This document shows, piece after piece, positions 1 to 9,041 of a stretch of DNA of 64,000 bases. The translations under genes and the position numbers were made by a program. Position 1 is the first letter of the stretch. Every line of letters begins with the position of its first letter. The stretch comes from [Mycobacterium] manitobense (GTDB taxonomy: Bacteria > Actinomycetota > Actinomycetes > Mycobacteriales > Mycobacteriaceae), in the NCBI RefSeq assembly GCF_025821665.1, contig NZ_JACKSJ010000235.1:186001-250000 (forward strand), given 5' to 3'. The notes beneath the pieces are model-generated. The model was not told the DNA's origin. It was given only the letters and a program-made list of their open reading frames with translations, and ran no database searches.

Positions 1-1215
1 TACTACGACCACATGCGCAGCAAGTGCCCTGTCCAGCCCGAGCCGCACTACGGCGTGCTGGCCATCACCGGCTACGAGGCGGCCAACTCGGTCCTCAAGG
101 ACAGCGACACCTTCTCCTCCTGCATCGCGCTCGGCGGGCCGTTCCCGCCCCTGCCGTTCACCCCGGAGGGCGACGACCTGACCGCGCAGATCGCCGCCAA
201 CCGGTCGCAGCTGCCCATGTTCGAGCACATGGTCACCATGGACCCGCCCGAACACACCGACGCCCGGTCGCTGCTGAACCGGCTGCTGACCCCCAAGCGC
301 CTCAAGGAGAACGAGGACTTCATGTGGCGCCTCGCCGACGAGGTGCTCGACGACTTCATCGAGGCAGGCTCGTGCGAGTTCCTGTCCTCGTACGCCAAAC
401 CGTTCTCACTGCTGGTGATCGCCGACCTCCTTGGTGTCCCCGAGGAGGACCACGAGGAGTTCCGCAACGTGCTGGGCGCCCCGCGGCCGGAGACCCAGGT
501 CGGTCGGCTGGATGGCGCCAACGTCGGCCTGAACCCGCTCGAGTGGCTCGACGACAAGTTCATCTCCTACCTCGCCGACCGCAGGAAGAATCCGCGCAAC
601 GACGTCCTGACCGGGCTGGCGACGTCGAAGTACCCGGACGGGTCCACGCCGGAGCTCATCGAGGTGGCCCGTTCGGCGACGTTCCTGTTCGCCGCCGGAC
701 AGGAGACCACCACCAAGCTGCTGTCCGCCTCGATGCGGGTGCTCGGCGACCATCCCGAGATCCAGCAGGCGTTGCGCGAGGACCGCAGCCGCATCCCGAC
801 ATTCGTCGAGGAGTCGCTGCGGATGGACGCCCCGGTGAAGAGTCAGTTCCGGCTCGCCAAGAGGCCGGCCAAGGTCGGCGACACCGAGGTGAAGACCGGC
901 ACCATCGTGATGGTCTGTCCGGGCGCCGTCAATCGCGATCCGAACCGCTTCGACGATCCGCACGAGTTCCACCTCGACCGCAAGAACGTCCGCGAGCACA
1001 TCGCCTTCGGGCGCGGCGTGCACTCCTGCCCGGGCGGGCCGCTGGCCCGTGTCGAGGGCCGGGTTTCCATCGAGCGGATCCTCGACCGGATGGCCGACAT
1101 CACCATCGACGAGGAGAAGCACGGGCCGGCCGATGCCCGCCGTTACGAGTACGAGCCCACGTTCATCCTCCGTGGCCTGACGGAGATCAACATCAAGTAC
1201 ACGCCGGTGTCGTGA
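1..1215 (+). CDS. Cytochrome P450, 5' end cut by window edge
   Basis: Heme-thiolate monooxygenase expected to hydroxylate a hydrophobic substrate with electrons from a small ferredoxin. The reading frame is open from base 1, and alignment with the paralogue at 38039-39319 suggests about 22 N-terminal codons lie outside the window. Visible marks are the I-helix AAGQETT segment (acid-threonine pair), the K-helix EESLR, and the heme loop FGRGVHSCPGG with the ligand Cys encoded at 1027-1029. It shares the SKCPV and LTPKRLKENED segments with the 38039 enzyme, so the two belong to one subfamily. The gene faces a secreted-protein gene and is followed by a strong hairpin. Function as a P450 is sure; the substrate is unknown. 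Confidence 0.95.
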   Translation, partial: YYDHMRSKCPVQPEPHYGVLAITGYEAANSVLKDSDTFSSCIALGGPFPPLPFTPEGDDLTAQIAANRSQLPMFEHMVTMDPPEHTDARSLLNRLLTPKRLKENEDFMWRLADEVLDDFIEAGSCEFLSSYAKPFSLLVIADLLGVPEEDHEEFRNVLGAPRPETQVGRLDGANVGLNPLEWLDDKFISYLADRRKNPRNDVLTGLATSKYPDGSTPELIEVARSATFLFAAGQETTTKLLSASMRVLGDHPEIQQALREDRSRIPTFVEESLRMDAPVKSQFRLAKRPAKVGDTEVKTGTIVMVCPGAVNRDPNRFDDPHEFHLDRKNVREHIAFGRGVHSCPGGPLARVEGRVSIERILDRMADITIDEEKHGPADARRYEYEPTFILRGLTEINIKYTPVS

Positions 1216-1221
1216 TCGATG

Positions 1222-1253
1222 GCGCCGCTGCCCCTTTCAGGGGGCGGCGGCGC
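1222..1253. terminator. Bidirectional hairpin terminator between convergent genes
   Basis: A 13-bp stem with one G-T-type mismatch (GCGCCGCTGCCCC against GGGGCGGCGGCGC) around a TTTCAG loop lies between the P450 stop and the stop of the minus-strand gene at 1253. There is no U-tract, as is usual in mycobacteria. Confidence 0.6.
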
Positions 1254-1690
1254 TATTCGGTTCCGCGCAGCGGCAGGTCGCCGCGCTCCCAGTAGGCGCG
1301 GTTGTTCATCGCGACACAGGTGAGGAACAGACCGTCCGGAGCCTGGGCGACCTCGCCGACGAACTCCGGGCACAGGTCGTACAAATTCTTCACCCCGTGC
1401 ATCTCGGGTGACCGGAACCAGCGGGGTTCGTACCGCCGGGCTGAGCCGCAGAACACCAGGCGGCCCCATGACGTCACGCCGAACGCGTAGTAGGTGCTGT
1501 TGTTGCAGTAGGAGCCGAGCACGATGTTGGGTGCGATACCGGGTGTGCAGTTGGGGTTGTTGCACGGCGCCCCGGCCGGCGGTACCGGCGGGGGGATCTG
1601 CGGCTGTGCCGCTGCCTGCGGCGCCATCAGGGTCGCCGCCGCCACCACCGGAGTCGCCCACGCAGCAAGTACCGCGACGATCGATCGCAT
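1253..1690 (-). CDS. Small secreted protein of unknown function
   Basis: A 145-residue protein. The start at 1690 gives a classical signal peptide (MRSIVAVLAAWATPVVAAA, then an AAAQP cleavage region); the longer open frame back to 1858 would place about 56 polar residues before it and is less likely. The mature part begins with a proline-rich stretch and has several cysteines, suggesting disulfides outside the membrane. I recognise no catalytic family. It is divergent from the exported protein at 1758, with 67 bp between them, so the two may share a promoter region. Confidence 0.7.
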   Translation of the reverse strand: MRSIVAVLAAWATPVVAAATLMAPQAAAQPQIPPPVPPAGAPCNNPNCTPGIAPNIVLGSYCNNSTYYAFGVTSWGRLVFCGSARRYEPRWFRSPEMHGVKNLYDLCPEFVGEVAQAPDGLFLTCVAMNNRAYWERGDLPLRGTE

Positions 1691-1757
1691 CAGATCATCT
1701 TCACACAGGGAGTAACCAAATTCTCGCTTTCGGAGAGCCCAGCTCCAGCGACGAATT

Positions 1758-2282
1758 ATGCTGGTGGCCATGCGCGTAGACCGAGTGCTCGGCACCATGG
1801 CGATGTCCGTGGCCACCCTGTGCGGCGGCCTGGCCGTTGCGCCCACGGCGGATGCCAAGACCTACGGTCTCAACGGCACCTACCGGGTGTTCTCCGATGG
1901 TGAATGGGCCAGGCGCGACGAAGTCCTGTTCGACGTGCCGAGTGAGACCCAGACCTGGACCGTGAACACCAGCTGCGTCAGTCCGATCGAATGCACGGGC
2001 ACGGTGACCAGCAGCATCGGCTGGACCGGATCGGCCCGCCTGGACGACTTCTGGTTCATCGAGCACGACATCCCGAAGTGGGCGCCGTGCCCCGACGGCA
2101 CGTTCGCGCGTGCCCGGCAGACGTTCATCATCATGGGCTGGGACCCGATCAACGAGGAACGCATCTACTCTGCCGACTTCCTGATGGGCCGCAATCTCAC
2201 CAAGTCACCGAGCGGATCATGTGGCCGCAACGCGGTTCTCGACTTCGAGTTGCCCGTGCGGGTCGAGCGCATCAGCAGCTGA
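1758..2282 (+). CDS. Secreted protein of unknown function
   Basis: A 174-residue protein with an N-terminal signal peptide ending around the APTADA segment (residues 27-32) and a mature domain beginning KTYGLNGTYRVFSDGEW. Four cysteines (in TSC, IEC, APC and GSC contexts) suggest two disulfides. The tryptophan- and beta-rich composition resembles a group of small mycobacterial exported proteins of unknown function. An in-frame ATG at 1770 is an alternative start; neither has a convincing ribosome-binding site. It runs convergent to the mce operon. Confidence 0.7.
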   Translation: MLVAMRVDRVLGTMAMSVATLCGGLAVAPTADAKTYGLNGTYRVFSDGEWARRDEVLFDVPSETQTWTVNTSCVSPIECTGTVTSSIGWTGSARLDDFWFIEHDIPKWAPCPDGTFARARQTFIIMGWDPINEERIYSADFLMGRNLTKSPSGSCGRNAVLDFELPVRVERISS

Positions 2283-2320
2283 ACGCGGGCGCGCCGCCGT
2301 GGCCCGCCTTCGCCGCAGAA

Positions 2321-2339
2321 CCGCCGCGACGTGCGGCGG
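2321..2339. terminator. Hairpin between convergent genes
   Basis: CCGCCGC-GACGT-GCGGCGG, a perfect 7-bp GC stem, lies in the 71-bp gap between the secreted-protein stop at 2282 and the end of the mce operon at 2354. Confidence 0.45.
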
Positions 2340-2353
2340 CTCCACGGGCGACA

Positions 2354-4054
2354 TCAGCTCGGCAGCATGTCCTTCCACGACTTGTCCGCTCCGACGAGGT
2401 TGGTCTGCGTCCGCATCTGCCCGTCGGCGGTGAGGTAGCCGCCGGTGCGCGGGTCGTAGCGCTGGAACGCCACCGCAGGGCCCTCACCGTCGAACGCACT
2501 CGGGGTCGCCGGGACGGCGCCGTCCGCGGGCGGTAGCGCCGGGGGCAGCGGTGCGGCCGGTGGCGGAGCGATCGGGGTTCCGTTGAGCGAGTTGCCTGCC
2601 GGCGGCGGTGGTGGCACCGGGGCCTGTGGCAGCGCGGGCTGTGCGGGCCCCACGGGTGCGGACACCGCATCCGGTGGCGACGCGCCCGGCGGCGGCTGCG
2701 GGGTGAACGCGCCGGGAGGCGTGCCCGAAGGCACCGCACCCGGCGGCAATGGGGTCCCCTGCACCGGAGCGTAGATCCGCTCGTTGAAGTCCACGATGTC
2801 GTGGGGCGGCAGGCCGTTCTTGATCAGGTTCGGATCGAACGCGTACGGCCCGGTGTAGTGCTGACGGATCACCTGCGGGATGAATCCCCGCGGATCGTTG
2901 CACAATTCGACGGTCGGGGCGCGCTTGCCGGGATGGGCCTGGCACGGATAGTTGCGCGCACCGCGGACGTTGATCGGGGAGTCCTGCGGCAGCTTGCAGT
3001 ACAGGCCGTCGGGCGTGTCGATCGACGTCTCGTCCTCCGGGGAACGCCACTGCGACGGCGGCAGGAAGCCGACCGTGCAGGGCGGCGGGTCGCTGATCGT
3101 CAGCGCGAAGTCGGCGAACGGCAGGCCGGTCGGGTTCTTGTTGGGCAGGCCGAATGACTGCTGCGCCGCGATGATTCCCGGGAACATCACGATCAACTGT
3201 TCGAGCGACTTGTTGTAGGTGACCAGCACCTGTCCCACCGTGGTGAGGTTGGCCAGCAGGATCGGCAGGGTCGGCTTCACCTGCTCGAGCAGTGCGCTGA
3301 CCTCTTGGGCGAAGCCAGGACCGCGCTCCAGCGTGGTGCGGATCTCCGGGTCGTTCTGCTCGAGTTGAGCGGTGACGCCGGCCAGGCTGCGGGCCCATGT
3401 CCGGATGGAATCCGTGGTCTCCGCCTGGGATTCGAGCAGCGGCCCGGCATCGTCGACTAGGGTGCGCGTCTCGCCGGAGACACCCCGGACATCCGTCGAC
3501 AACTTGGCCGCCGAGTCGAGCAGGGACTGGAAGTCCGGACCCGCACCGCTGAAGGCCTTGAATGCCTCGTCGAGCAGATCGGAGATACGGTCTCCCGGAA
3601 TGGATTCGACCAGCGAGCTGAGCTGGTCGAGCACCGGCCCGACCGGTTGCGGAATCGCGGCGTTGCGCACCGAGATTCGCGATCCGTCGGTCAGGTAAGG
3701 GCCGGAGTCAGTCCGGGGCCGTAGATCGACGTACTGCTCGCCGACGGCCGAGACGCTGCGCACCTCGGCCTCGAGATCGGCGGGGATCTTCGGCGATGTC
3801 TCCAACGAGAGAATCGCCTCGGCGCCGTTTTCGGTCAGATTCACCGAGGTCACCTTGCCCACCTGAACACCGCGGTAGGTCACGTTGCTGAACTGGTAGA
3901 GGCCGCCGCCGGCCGGCAGCTCGAGGGTGACGGCCAGGCGGCCGATTCCGAGCAGGGTCGGCACCTGCATGTAGGCGAACACCATCACCCCCACCCCCAC
4001 CACCGAGGCGATGGTGAAGATGATCAGCTGCGTCCGTACGAACCGGGTGAGCAT
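2354..4054 (-). CDS. Mce family protein, sixth gene of the cluster (MceF type)
   Basis: Substrate-binding/tunnel subunit of an Mce lipid importer: it is anchored in the inner membrane by one N-terminal helix (about residues 8-32) and extends into the cell envelope. Residues about 38-120 form the MCE domain, followed by a long helical region. The last ~150 residues are a proline/alanine-rich tail, which is long for the family. At 566 residues it is the largest of the six. Its start overlaps the stop of the lipoprotein gene by one base (TGATG), indicating translational coupling. It is the last gene of the operon; no Mce-associated (Mam) gene follows, unlike many mce operons. Confidence 0.9.
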   Translation of the reverse strand: MLTRFVRTQLIIFTIASVVGVGVMVFAYMQVPTLLGIGRLAVTLELPAGGGLYQFSNVTYRGVQVGKVTSVNLTENGAEAILSLETSPKIPADLEAEVRSVSAVGEQYVDLRPRTDSGPYLTDGSRISVRNAAIPQPVGPVLDQLSSLVESIPGDRISDLLDEAFKAFSGAGPDFQSLLDSAAKLSTDVRGVSGETRTLVDDAGPLLESQAETTDSIRTWARSLAGVTAQLEQNDPEIRTTLERGPGFAQEVSALLEQVKPTLPILLANLTTVGQVLVTYNKSLEQLIVMFPGIIAAQQSFGLPNKNPTGLPFADFALTISDPPPCTVGFLPPSQWRSPEDETSIDTPDGLYCKLPQDSPINVRGARNYPCQAHPGKRAPTVELCNDPRGFIPQVIRQHYTGPYAFDPNLIKNGLPPHDIVDFNERIYAPVQGTPLPPGAVPSGTPPGAFTPQPPPGASPPDAVSAPVGPAQPALPQAPVPPPPPAGNSLNGTPIAPPPAAPLPPALPPADGAVPATPSAFDGEGPAVAFQRYDPRTGGYLTADGQMRTQTNLVGADKSWKDMLPS

Positions 4055-5421
4055 CAGCCACCTTCCGAGATCGGCGGGACGGCTTCGGCAGGCGCCGGCG
4101 CCGGCGCCGCTGGAGGCGGTGGTGCGGCGCCGAACGGCCCCGCGAAGATCTGACCCGGCGGAATGGTCTGCGCCGACGGTGCCCAGGGATTCGCCGGCGG
4201 TGGCGGCGTGACAGGGAGCAGCGGTTCGGCGACGGTGGGCATCGGCGCCACCTCGGCCACCTCACCCACCTCGCCCGCGGGTGCGGCCGGTGCATCCGGC
4301 GAATCACGCTGCGGCGGAGCCACACCGATGCTCATCGGATCGTAGGAGTAGTTCAGGTAGTACGGGTCGCCCGGGGCCGGGATGAGCTTGGCCTCCTGGT
4401 CTTCCCAGCGGGTGCCCAGCAGCAGCGACCGCTTGAACTTCGGATAGGTCAGGTCGAAGGTGGCGTACAGGTTGATGTAGTCGCCCTTGGTGATCCGGTC
4501 GGCGAAAGTCGGTCCGTACGGGAACGCGGTCGCCCACAGCAGCGCGAGGTTCAGGTCCGGCCCGATGTCGGCGATCCTGGTCAGCGCCGGCTCGAGGTTC
4601 TTCAGGTTCGTGACCAGATCGTCGCCGGCGTTGTTCACCAGGGTGGTCGCGGTGTCGCTGAAGGTGCCCAACTTCTCGAGCGCGGTGGTGAGCGTCGGCC
4701 GCTCCTTGATCAGCACGTCGAGGGCGGGCGGGATGTCCTTCAGGGCGCGATCGATGACGTCGCGCTGTCCGGCAAACCGGCTGGCCAGCCGGTTCAGTTG
4801 CTGTATCGATGCGATGATGTTGTCCCGCTGCGCGTCGAGCGTGCCGACGAAGTCGTCGAGGCGGGTGAGCAGTTCGCGGATCTCCGGCTCGCGCCCGGAC
4901 AGCGCGCGGCTGGCGTTGTGGATCACGTCGCCGATCTGGCCCAGTCCGCCTCCGTTGACGACCGCGGCCAGCGACGACAGCGTGCGCTCGGTGGACGGGT
5001 AGGTCGACGAGTCGGTGAGCGGGATGGTGGTGCCGGGCTGCAGCCGTCCCTGCGGGCTCTCTCCCAGCGGGGTGTTGAGGGCGAGGTGCATGGATCCCAG
5101 CAAGCTGGTCTGCCCCACGGTGGCCACCACGTTGGCGGGCACCACCACGTCGGGCTTCACCGAGATCTCCACGTCGGCATGCCAGTTCTTGACCGTCATC
5201 TTCCCGACGCTGCCCACCACGACGTCGTCGATCAGCACCGGCGAGTTCGACTCCAGGGTGCCCACATTGGGCACCTCCACCTGATAGCTGACGGCGTCTG
5301 GCCCGCGACCGTCCGCTCCGGGCAACGGCAGTGAGTTGACGCCCTGGAACGAGCAGGCTGACAGCGTCAGCACCGCGCACGACGCGATCGCGGCTCGCCG
5401 CATCGGGACATGGCGGGTCAT
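4054..5421 (-). CDS. Mce family lipoprotein (MceE/LprN type)
   Basis: The lipoprotein member of the Mce complex. The signal peptide carries a lipobox LSAC with Cys at residue 23, so it should be lipidated and held at the outer face of the plasma membrane. An MCE domain follows at about residues 45-125, then coiled/helical segments and a proline-rich C-terminus with APAPAPAEAVPP. Length is 455 residues. The start codon overlaps the preceding stop in an ATGA junction. Position five in the A-F order fits the family rule that the fifth protein is the lipoprotein. Confidence 0.92.
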   Translation of the reverse strand: MTRHVPMRRAAIASCAVLTLSACSFQGVNSLPLPGADGRGPDAVSYQVEVPNVGTLESNSPVLIDDVVVGSVGKMTVKNWHADVEISVKPDVVVPANVVATVGQTSLLGSMHLALNTPLGESPQGRLQPGTTIPLTDSSTYPSTERTLSSLAAVVNGGGLGQIGDVIHNASRALSGREPEIRELLTRLDDFVGTLDAQRDNIIASIQQLNRLASRFAGQRDVIDRALKDIPPALDVLIKERPTLTTALEKLGTFSDTATTLVNNAGDDLVTNLKNLEPALTRIADIGPDLNLALLWATAFPYGPTFADRITKGDYINLYATFDLTYPKFKRSLLLGTRWEDQEAKLIPAPGDPYYLNYSYDPMSIGVAPPQRDSPDAPAAPAGEVGEVAEVAPMPTVAEPLLPVTPPPPANPWAPSAQTIPPGQIFAGPFGAAPPPPAAPAPAPAEAVPPISEGG

Positions 5422-6929
5422 GATGGCGGGTTTCCTTCCGCGGGCAGCAGTGGCGTGTTCGGCGCCGGCGCCGGAGCGGCGTCGTCGACCGTCGAGCCCG
5501 GCGGGGCTGCAGGCAGCAGCATCGCGTCGACCGACGGTGACTGCACCGGAATGTTGGAGATGATCGTCGGCGGCGCAGGTATCGGTGCACCCGGGTACAG
5601 CGCTGGTGACGGGATGGCCGGTGCGTCGCGGTCGGGCTGATAGATCCCCGGCGGTCCCGGCGGTGCGCCCCAGCCCGGGGGCGGCGGGATGTCGCCTGCG
5701 CCGGTGTAGGCGGAGACGGTCGGTCGCGGCTCGGGTGGATCGCCGGGCCCGGCGCCGCCGGGCGCCAGCTTCGGATCGGTGTAGATCATCCGCTTCGGAT
5801 CGATCGCCGGCCTGAGGTAGGCGTTGATCGGTAGCGGGATGTTGTTGAAGTTCAGCAACCGCGCGGCAGGCCCGAGGTACTGCGCGCAGAGTTTGGCGGT
5901 CTCCGGCGCACTGACGTTGGCGACGGCGCCGATCATGCCGCAGATGATCTGCGTCGGGTTGGAGAAGTTGTTGAAGGCGAAGGCGCCCGTGACCGCACCG
6001 CTGTTCGGGAAGTAGATGTTCTCGAAGTTCGCGATCGCGTTAGGAGTGATGTGCAGGACGTTCTCCAGCGCCAACCGGTTGTCCACCAGCACCTGGGTCA
6101 CATTCGCCAGCCGCTGCACCTGCTCGGAGGTCTGGTTCCGGCTGCCTGCCACGAAGCGCTGCACCTCACCGATGGCGACCGACAGGTCCGACAGCGCCGC
6201 ATCGAGATCGGACCTGTTGTCGTCCAGGACACTGGTCAGACTCGCCAGCCGGTTCTGGAACTGGACGATCTGCTGCTTGCTGTCCCGCATCGCGGTGACG
6301 AAGATCTGCAGGTTCTTGATGATGTCGACGATGTTGCCGCTGCCTTCGGCGAAGATCCTTGCCGCGCCAGACAACTGGGACAGGGTGGTGCGCAGTTTCT
6401 CGCCGTTGCCGTCGAGCGCGCTGGCCGCGCTGTCGATGAACCGCGACACCGAGGTGCCGTCCACGCCCTTGTCCGGCCCCAGCTCGGTGGCCAGCCGCAT
6501 CAGCTGGTCCTTCACCTCGTCCCACTCCACCGGGATCGCGGTCTGGCTCTGCGGGATCACGCCGCCGTCCGGCATCGTGGGCCCGTCGCCCTTCCGGTAG
6601 GCAGGGGTGAGTTGCACATACCGCGCGGCAACCAGGTTCTGGGCGACGATCACCGCTTTCGCGCCCTCCGGTATCGGGACGCCGCGGTCGATGCTCATGC
6701 TGATCTTGGTCTGCGTGCCCTCCGGGGTGATCGCCTCGATCTTGCCGACCTTGACCCCGGCCACGCGCACCTCGTCCCCGGCGTAGATGGCGGTGGCCGT
6801 CGAGAAGTACGCGTTGATGTTTGTGGGGCCGAAGAATGCCTTCTTGACGAGATAGCCTCCGCCGGCCACCAGGACGACGGCCAGCAGGATCGCGGTCCAG
6901 GCCGCGAGGCGCTTACGGGTTGCCATCAT
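5418..6929 (-). CDS. Mce family protein (MceD type)
   Basis: Fourth Mce subunit, 503 residues. It has a membrane anchor at about residues 9-30 (AWTAILLAVVLVAGGGYLV), an MCE domain at about 35-115, a long helical middle and a Pro/Ala-rich tail. The first ATG at 6929 and a second at 6926 are both possible; an AGGAG lies upstream at suitable distance. The start lies within the end of the MceC gene, so the two are coupled. Role: part of the hexameric envelope-spanning channel that passes hydrophobic substrates to the YrbE permeases. Confidence 0.9.
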   Translation of the reverse strand: MMATRKRLAAWTAILLAVVLVAGGGYLVKKAFFGPTNINAYFSTATAIYAGDEVRVAGVKVGKIEAITPEGTQTKISMSIDRGVPIPEGAKAVIVAQNLVAARYVQLTPAYRKGDGPTMPDGGVIPQSQTAIPVEWDEVKDQLMRLATELGPDKGVDGTSVSRFIDSAASALDGNGEKLRTTLSQLSGAARIFAEGSGNIVDIIKNLQIFVTAMRDSKQQIVQFQNRLASLTSVLDDNRSDLDAALSDLSVAIGEVQRFVAGSRNQTSEQVQRLANVTQVLVDNRLALENVLHITPNAIANFENIYFPNSGAVTGAFAFNNFSNPTQIICGMIGAVANVSAPETAKLCAQYLGPAARLLNFNNIPLPINAYLRPAIDPKRMIYTDPKLAPGGAGPGDPPEPRPTVSAYTGAGDIPPPPGWGAPPGPPGIYQPDRDAPAIPSPALYPGAPIPAPPTIISNIPVQSPSVDAMLLPAAPPGSTVDDAAPAPAPNTPLLPAEGNPPS

Positions 6930-8016
6930 CGGGGAGGTCTCCTGGCTGGGGAATGCCGTTGACGGGGAACGGGAGCTCGGCGCGCGGTCCCACGGCGTCC
7001 GGTGGCTGCCCGGCGTTCACACCGCGGCGGAACCCGAATGCGTAGTCGAGGAACGGCTGCAGCAGCTGGCCGAAGATGAGGTTCGGTACGAACGCGTTGT
7101 AGTACGCGCCGTTGGAGACGATCTCGCCCTGGGTCAGGTAGTACTTAGCGGCGCCGGGCAGCATCTTGGCCAGGCTGTCGCGGTTGCGCTCCAGCATCGC
7201 GGTGACAGTGTTCAACTGCTCGAGCGTCGGGCGCAGTTCGTTCTCGTTGTCGGCGACCACTCCGGTCAGCTGCCGGGACACCGCGGAGATGCTCGCCAGC
7301 AGGCTGGTGATGGCATAGCGCCGTTCGTCGAGCACCGCCAGCAGGTCGTTGGCGTTGAGGATGAGCGCGTTCACCTGGCTGCTGCGCTCGGAGAAGATCT
7401 GCGTCACATCGCCTGCGGTGCGCAGCAGTTCGGCCAGGCTCTCGTTGCGGTTGTTGAGCGACTCCGACACCCGAGAGAGTCCGTCGAAGGTCGGGCCGAG
7501 CTGGGGGGACACCTGATCGAGCGTCTGCGCGAGGGTGTCGAGCGACTGGTTGAGGGCCTGGGTGTTGGTGTCCCGGGTGTTGGCGGTCAGCTCGCTGACG
7601 GCGTCGGTCAACGAATACGGCGAGGTGGTCCGGCTGGTCGGGATGACCTGGTCGCGCGACAGCGTGCCGCTGCCCTCGGACTCCAGCGTCAGCACGCGCT
7701 CACCGAGCAGGGTGCCGGTACGGATGTGGGCGGTGGTGTCCGAACCCAGTGCGTACTTGCTGTTGATCGTGAAATTGACGAGCGCGTCGCCGTTGTCGAG
7801 TTCGATCGACGACACCGACCCGACCTTGATGCCCGACACGGTCACGTCGTTGCCGCTCACCAGCCCACCGGCCTCGGTGAAGAGCGCCTGGTAGCGCAGC
7901 GCGGTTCCCCACGAGATCAGCCGTTCGGGCTGCAGCCCGACGACGATGACGAGGACGATGACGGCCACGCCGATGAACCCTGCCCGGACGAGCTGCGGGC
8001 CGCGATATTTGAGCAT
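6913..8016 (-). CDS. Mce family protein (MceC type)
   Basis: Third Mce subunit, 367 residues from the ATG at 8016, which overlaps the MceB stop by one base (TAATG). The open frame extends five codons upstream to 8031 but the coupled start is preferred. A hydrophobic anchor (about residues 10-28, FIGVAVIVLVIVVGL) precedes the MCE domain (about 35-110) and a helical region with repeated Asn/Gln-rich heptads typical of this subunit. A short tail ends with a proline/glycine stretch. Confidence 0.9.
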   Translation of the reverse strand: MLKYRGPQLVRAGFIGVAVIVLVIVVGLQPERLISWGTALRYQALFTEAGGLVSGNDVTVSGIKVGSVSSIELDNGDALVNFTINSKYALGSDTTAHIRTGTLLGERVLTLESEGSGTLSRDQVIPTSRTTSPYSLTDAVSELTANTRDTNTQALNQSLDTLAQTLDQVSPQLGPTFDGLSRVSESLNNRNESLAELLRTAGDVTQIFSERSSQVNALILNANDLLAVLDERRYAITSLLASISAVSRQLTGVVADNENELRPTLEQLNTVTAMLERNRDSLAKMLPGAAKYYLTQGEIVSNGAYYNAFVPNLIFGQLLQPFLDYAFGFRRGVNAGQPPDAVGPRAELPFPVNGIPQPGDLPDDGNP

Positions 8017-9041
8017 TACTCGTCCACGCACCTTCCGGTCTCTTGTTTGATCCAGGGGAACACCACCGTGCGGCCCTCCAGATCACTCGCGCGGAAGGTG
8101 ACACCGCAGATGTAGTACGGGAAGAAGGCCCCGTACGACCCGACGCGTGCGAGCTTGCGATAGATCTCGGGGAGCCGCTGGATCGTGGCCTCGAGCCGTT
8201 CCAGGTCGGTGTTGAGCACGGGAGCCAGCCGGTGCAACTGGTCGACGGTGCCTGCCAGCGGGGACCTGGCGCGACCGAGCAGGTCGGCCAGCGAGGTCGT
8301 CCCGTTGTCCAGCGACTCGATGGCCGTGCCGATCGGGTCGCGGTCCTGGGCGAGTCCGGAGATCAGCTGCTCGAGTTTGTCGATCGCCCCGGAGAATTCG
8401 TCGCCGTCCTTGGACAGCGTGTCCAGCACCGTGCGCAGTTCGGTGATCAGCTGCTCGATCACCTCGTTGTTGTCGGCCAGCGAGTTGGTGAACGACGAGG
8501 TCTTGCTGAACAGCGATTCCAACGTGCCGCCCTGGCCCTGCAGGATCTGCACCAGAGATCCGGTGAGCGCGTTGACATCCTGTGGGTTCAGCCCCTGGAT
8601 GACCGGCTTCAGCCCGCCCAGCAGCAGATCCAGATCGAGCGCGGGCGCAGTGCGGTCCTCGGGGATCTGCGACCCAACCGGCAGGATCTTCGTCGAATCC
8701 GGCGTGTCGAGCAGTTCGACGTAGCGGTCTCCCACCAAGTTGAGATACCGGATCGCGACCTTCGTGCCGGTGGTCAGCTGGGTGCTGCGGTCGGCCTCGA
8801 AGGTCACCAGCACCTTGCGATCGGGCTGTAGTTCGACGCCGTTGACCGTGCCGACGCGGATACCCGCGATCCTGACCGTGTCGCCCGTCTTCAGCCGGGA
8901 GGCGTCGGTGAAGACGGCCGAATACTCGCTGCTCGCACCGGTTCTGGTATCGCTGAAGACGAGGAACACGAAGGCGGTCAGCAGCACCGAGATGATCGCG
9001 AAGATCATCAGCTTGACGAACGTCGACACCGAATTCGTCAT
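8016..9041 (-). CDS. Mce family protein (MceB type)
   Basis: Second Mce subunit, 341 residues. It has an N-terminal anchor at about residues 9-30 (LMIFAIISVLLTAFVFLVF), an MCE domain at about 38-115 with the GDTVRIAGIRVGTV segment typical of the fold, then a helical region. The start overlaps the MceA stop in an ATGA junction. It has no proline-rich tail, unlike the D, E and F subunits here. Confidence 0.9.
   Translation of the reverse strand: MTNSVSTFVKLMIFAIISVLLTAFVFLVFSDTRTGASSEYSAVFTDASRLKTGDTVRIAGIRVGTVNGVELQPDRKVLVTFEADRSTQLTTGTKVAIRYLNLVGDRYVELLDTPDSTKILPVGSQIPEDRTAPALDLDLLLGGLKPVIQGLNPQDVNALTGSLVQILQGQGGTLESLFSKTSSFTNSLADNNEVIEQLITELRTVLDTLSKDGDEFSGAIDKLEQLISGLAQDRDPIGTAIESLDNGTTSLADLLGRARSPLAGTVDQLHRLAPVLNTDLERLEATIQRLPEIYRKLARVGSYGAFFPYYICGVTFRASDLEGRTVVFPWIKQETGRCVDE

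Noticed and set aside
1700..1725. A further GAGAAT-N3-ATTCTC site near the secreted-protein genes
   Set aside because: Only the right arm ATTCTC is present; the left arm at the required spacing does not match.
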